From an uncultured Collinsella sp. (GTDB lineage Bacteria > Actinomycetota > Coriobacteriia > Coriobacteriales > Coriobacteriaceae), in contig CALDWI010000064.1 of the NCBI GenBank assembly GCA_937923795.1, positions 1 through 48,459 of the forward strand: DNA of 48,459 nucleotides, written 5' to 3'. A model generated the notes under the pieces. The model made no database searches, was not told the DNA's origin, and was given only the letters and a program-made list of their open reading frames with translations. How positions within the stretch are numbered: position 1 is the stretch's first letter; each line of letters opens with the position of its first letter. Below, piece after piece: positions 48,453 through 48,459 of this stretch. The position numbers and the translations under genes were made by a program.

Positions 48453-48459
48453 GCGACCC

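Noticed and set aside
1..48459. CRISPR array
   Set aside because: The repeated elements are dispersed single palindromes in different gaps, not regularly spaced, and no cas genes are present.
1..48459. Insertion sequence, prophage or integrase
   Set aside because: No transposase, recombinase or phage structural gene is seen in any frame.

Overview
The window is a compact, GC-rich bacterial chromosome segment with strong GGAGG-type ribosome binding sites, genes on both strands and short intergenic gaps. The gene content suggests a Gram-positive gut actinobacterium of the Coriobacteriia, close to Collinsella. Supporting signs are the lysine/alanine-rich tail on topoisomerase I, the class Ic aspartate aminotransferase, a BceS-like kinase, a PTS plus 6-phospho-beta-glucosidase operon, Mn-dependent pyrophosphatase, Tat and hydrogenase-maturation genes. 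This assignment is inferred from gene content; no rRNA is present to confirm it. I see no phage, transposase, CRISPR array or rRNA genes.

Layout. 1-1.3 kb: a zinc-ribbon membrane protein. 1.3-6.4 kb (minus): tatA/B, tatC, hypA, hypB, topA, read in that order. 6.5-12.4 kb: STAS anti-anti-sigma protein, aspartate aminotransferase, a small unknown gene, nhaA, ppaC and a ROK glucokinase. 12.6-17.3 kb: a beta-glucoside operon (6-phospho-beta-glucosidase, then PTS IIC, IIB and IIA) with a divergent GntR/UTRA regulator. 17.4-23.7 kb: manA, pcrA/uvrD-type helicase, uppP, uspA. 23.9-29.1 kb: a BceRS-like two-component pair, an unknown gene, purH and a GNAT acetyltransferase. 29.2-34.7 kb: a DUF2207 membrane protein, a possible small RNA, gluQ, a metallophosphatase and two small membrane proteins. 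34.7-38.4 kb: a second two-component pair, a VOC protein with an orphan galactitol-type IIB, a TPR-like anchored protein and tRNA-Leu(UAA). 38.7-44.2 kb (minus): ppx/gppA, a FtsB/DivIC-like protein, enolase, mazG, a YfcE-like phosphoesterase and a lone LarC2. 44.4 kb to the end: a PHP histidinol-phosphatase facing a his operon (hisH, hisA, hisF, hisI, hisE).

How the genes work together. HypA/HypB load nickel into hydrogenase and TatABC exports folded cofactor proteins, so their adjacency suggests a hydrogenase elsewhere in the genome. LarC2 is a second nickel theme (the nickel-pincer cofactor). The bgl operon imports and phosphorylates beta-glucosides and cleaves them; the ROK kinase and ManA feed hexoses into glycolysis, where enolase acts. 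The his operon and PHP phosphatase cover late histidine synthesis.

The most unusual content is between the genes. There are at least two classes of palindromic element. (1) Short hairpins of about 29-41 bp share a core around GGAACGTCCC or GGGACAGGTT, but their arms differ from copy to copy while staying complementary within each copy. (2) Long nested palindromes lie 7-17 bp after stop codons. In the best pair (18332-18462 and 18614-18743) a nearly identical 70-nt core is framed by two unrelated, perfectly complementary 31-bp and 30-bp arms. The tRNA-Leu gene is followed by inverted and direct copies of its own 3' end. These constant-core, variable-arm elements are my leading candidate for an undescribed system.
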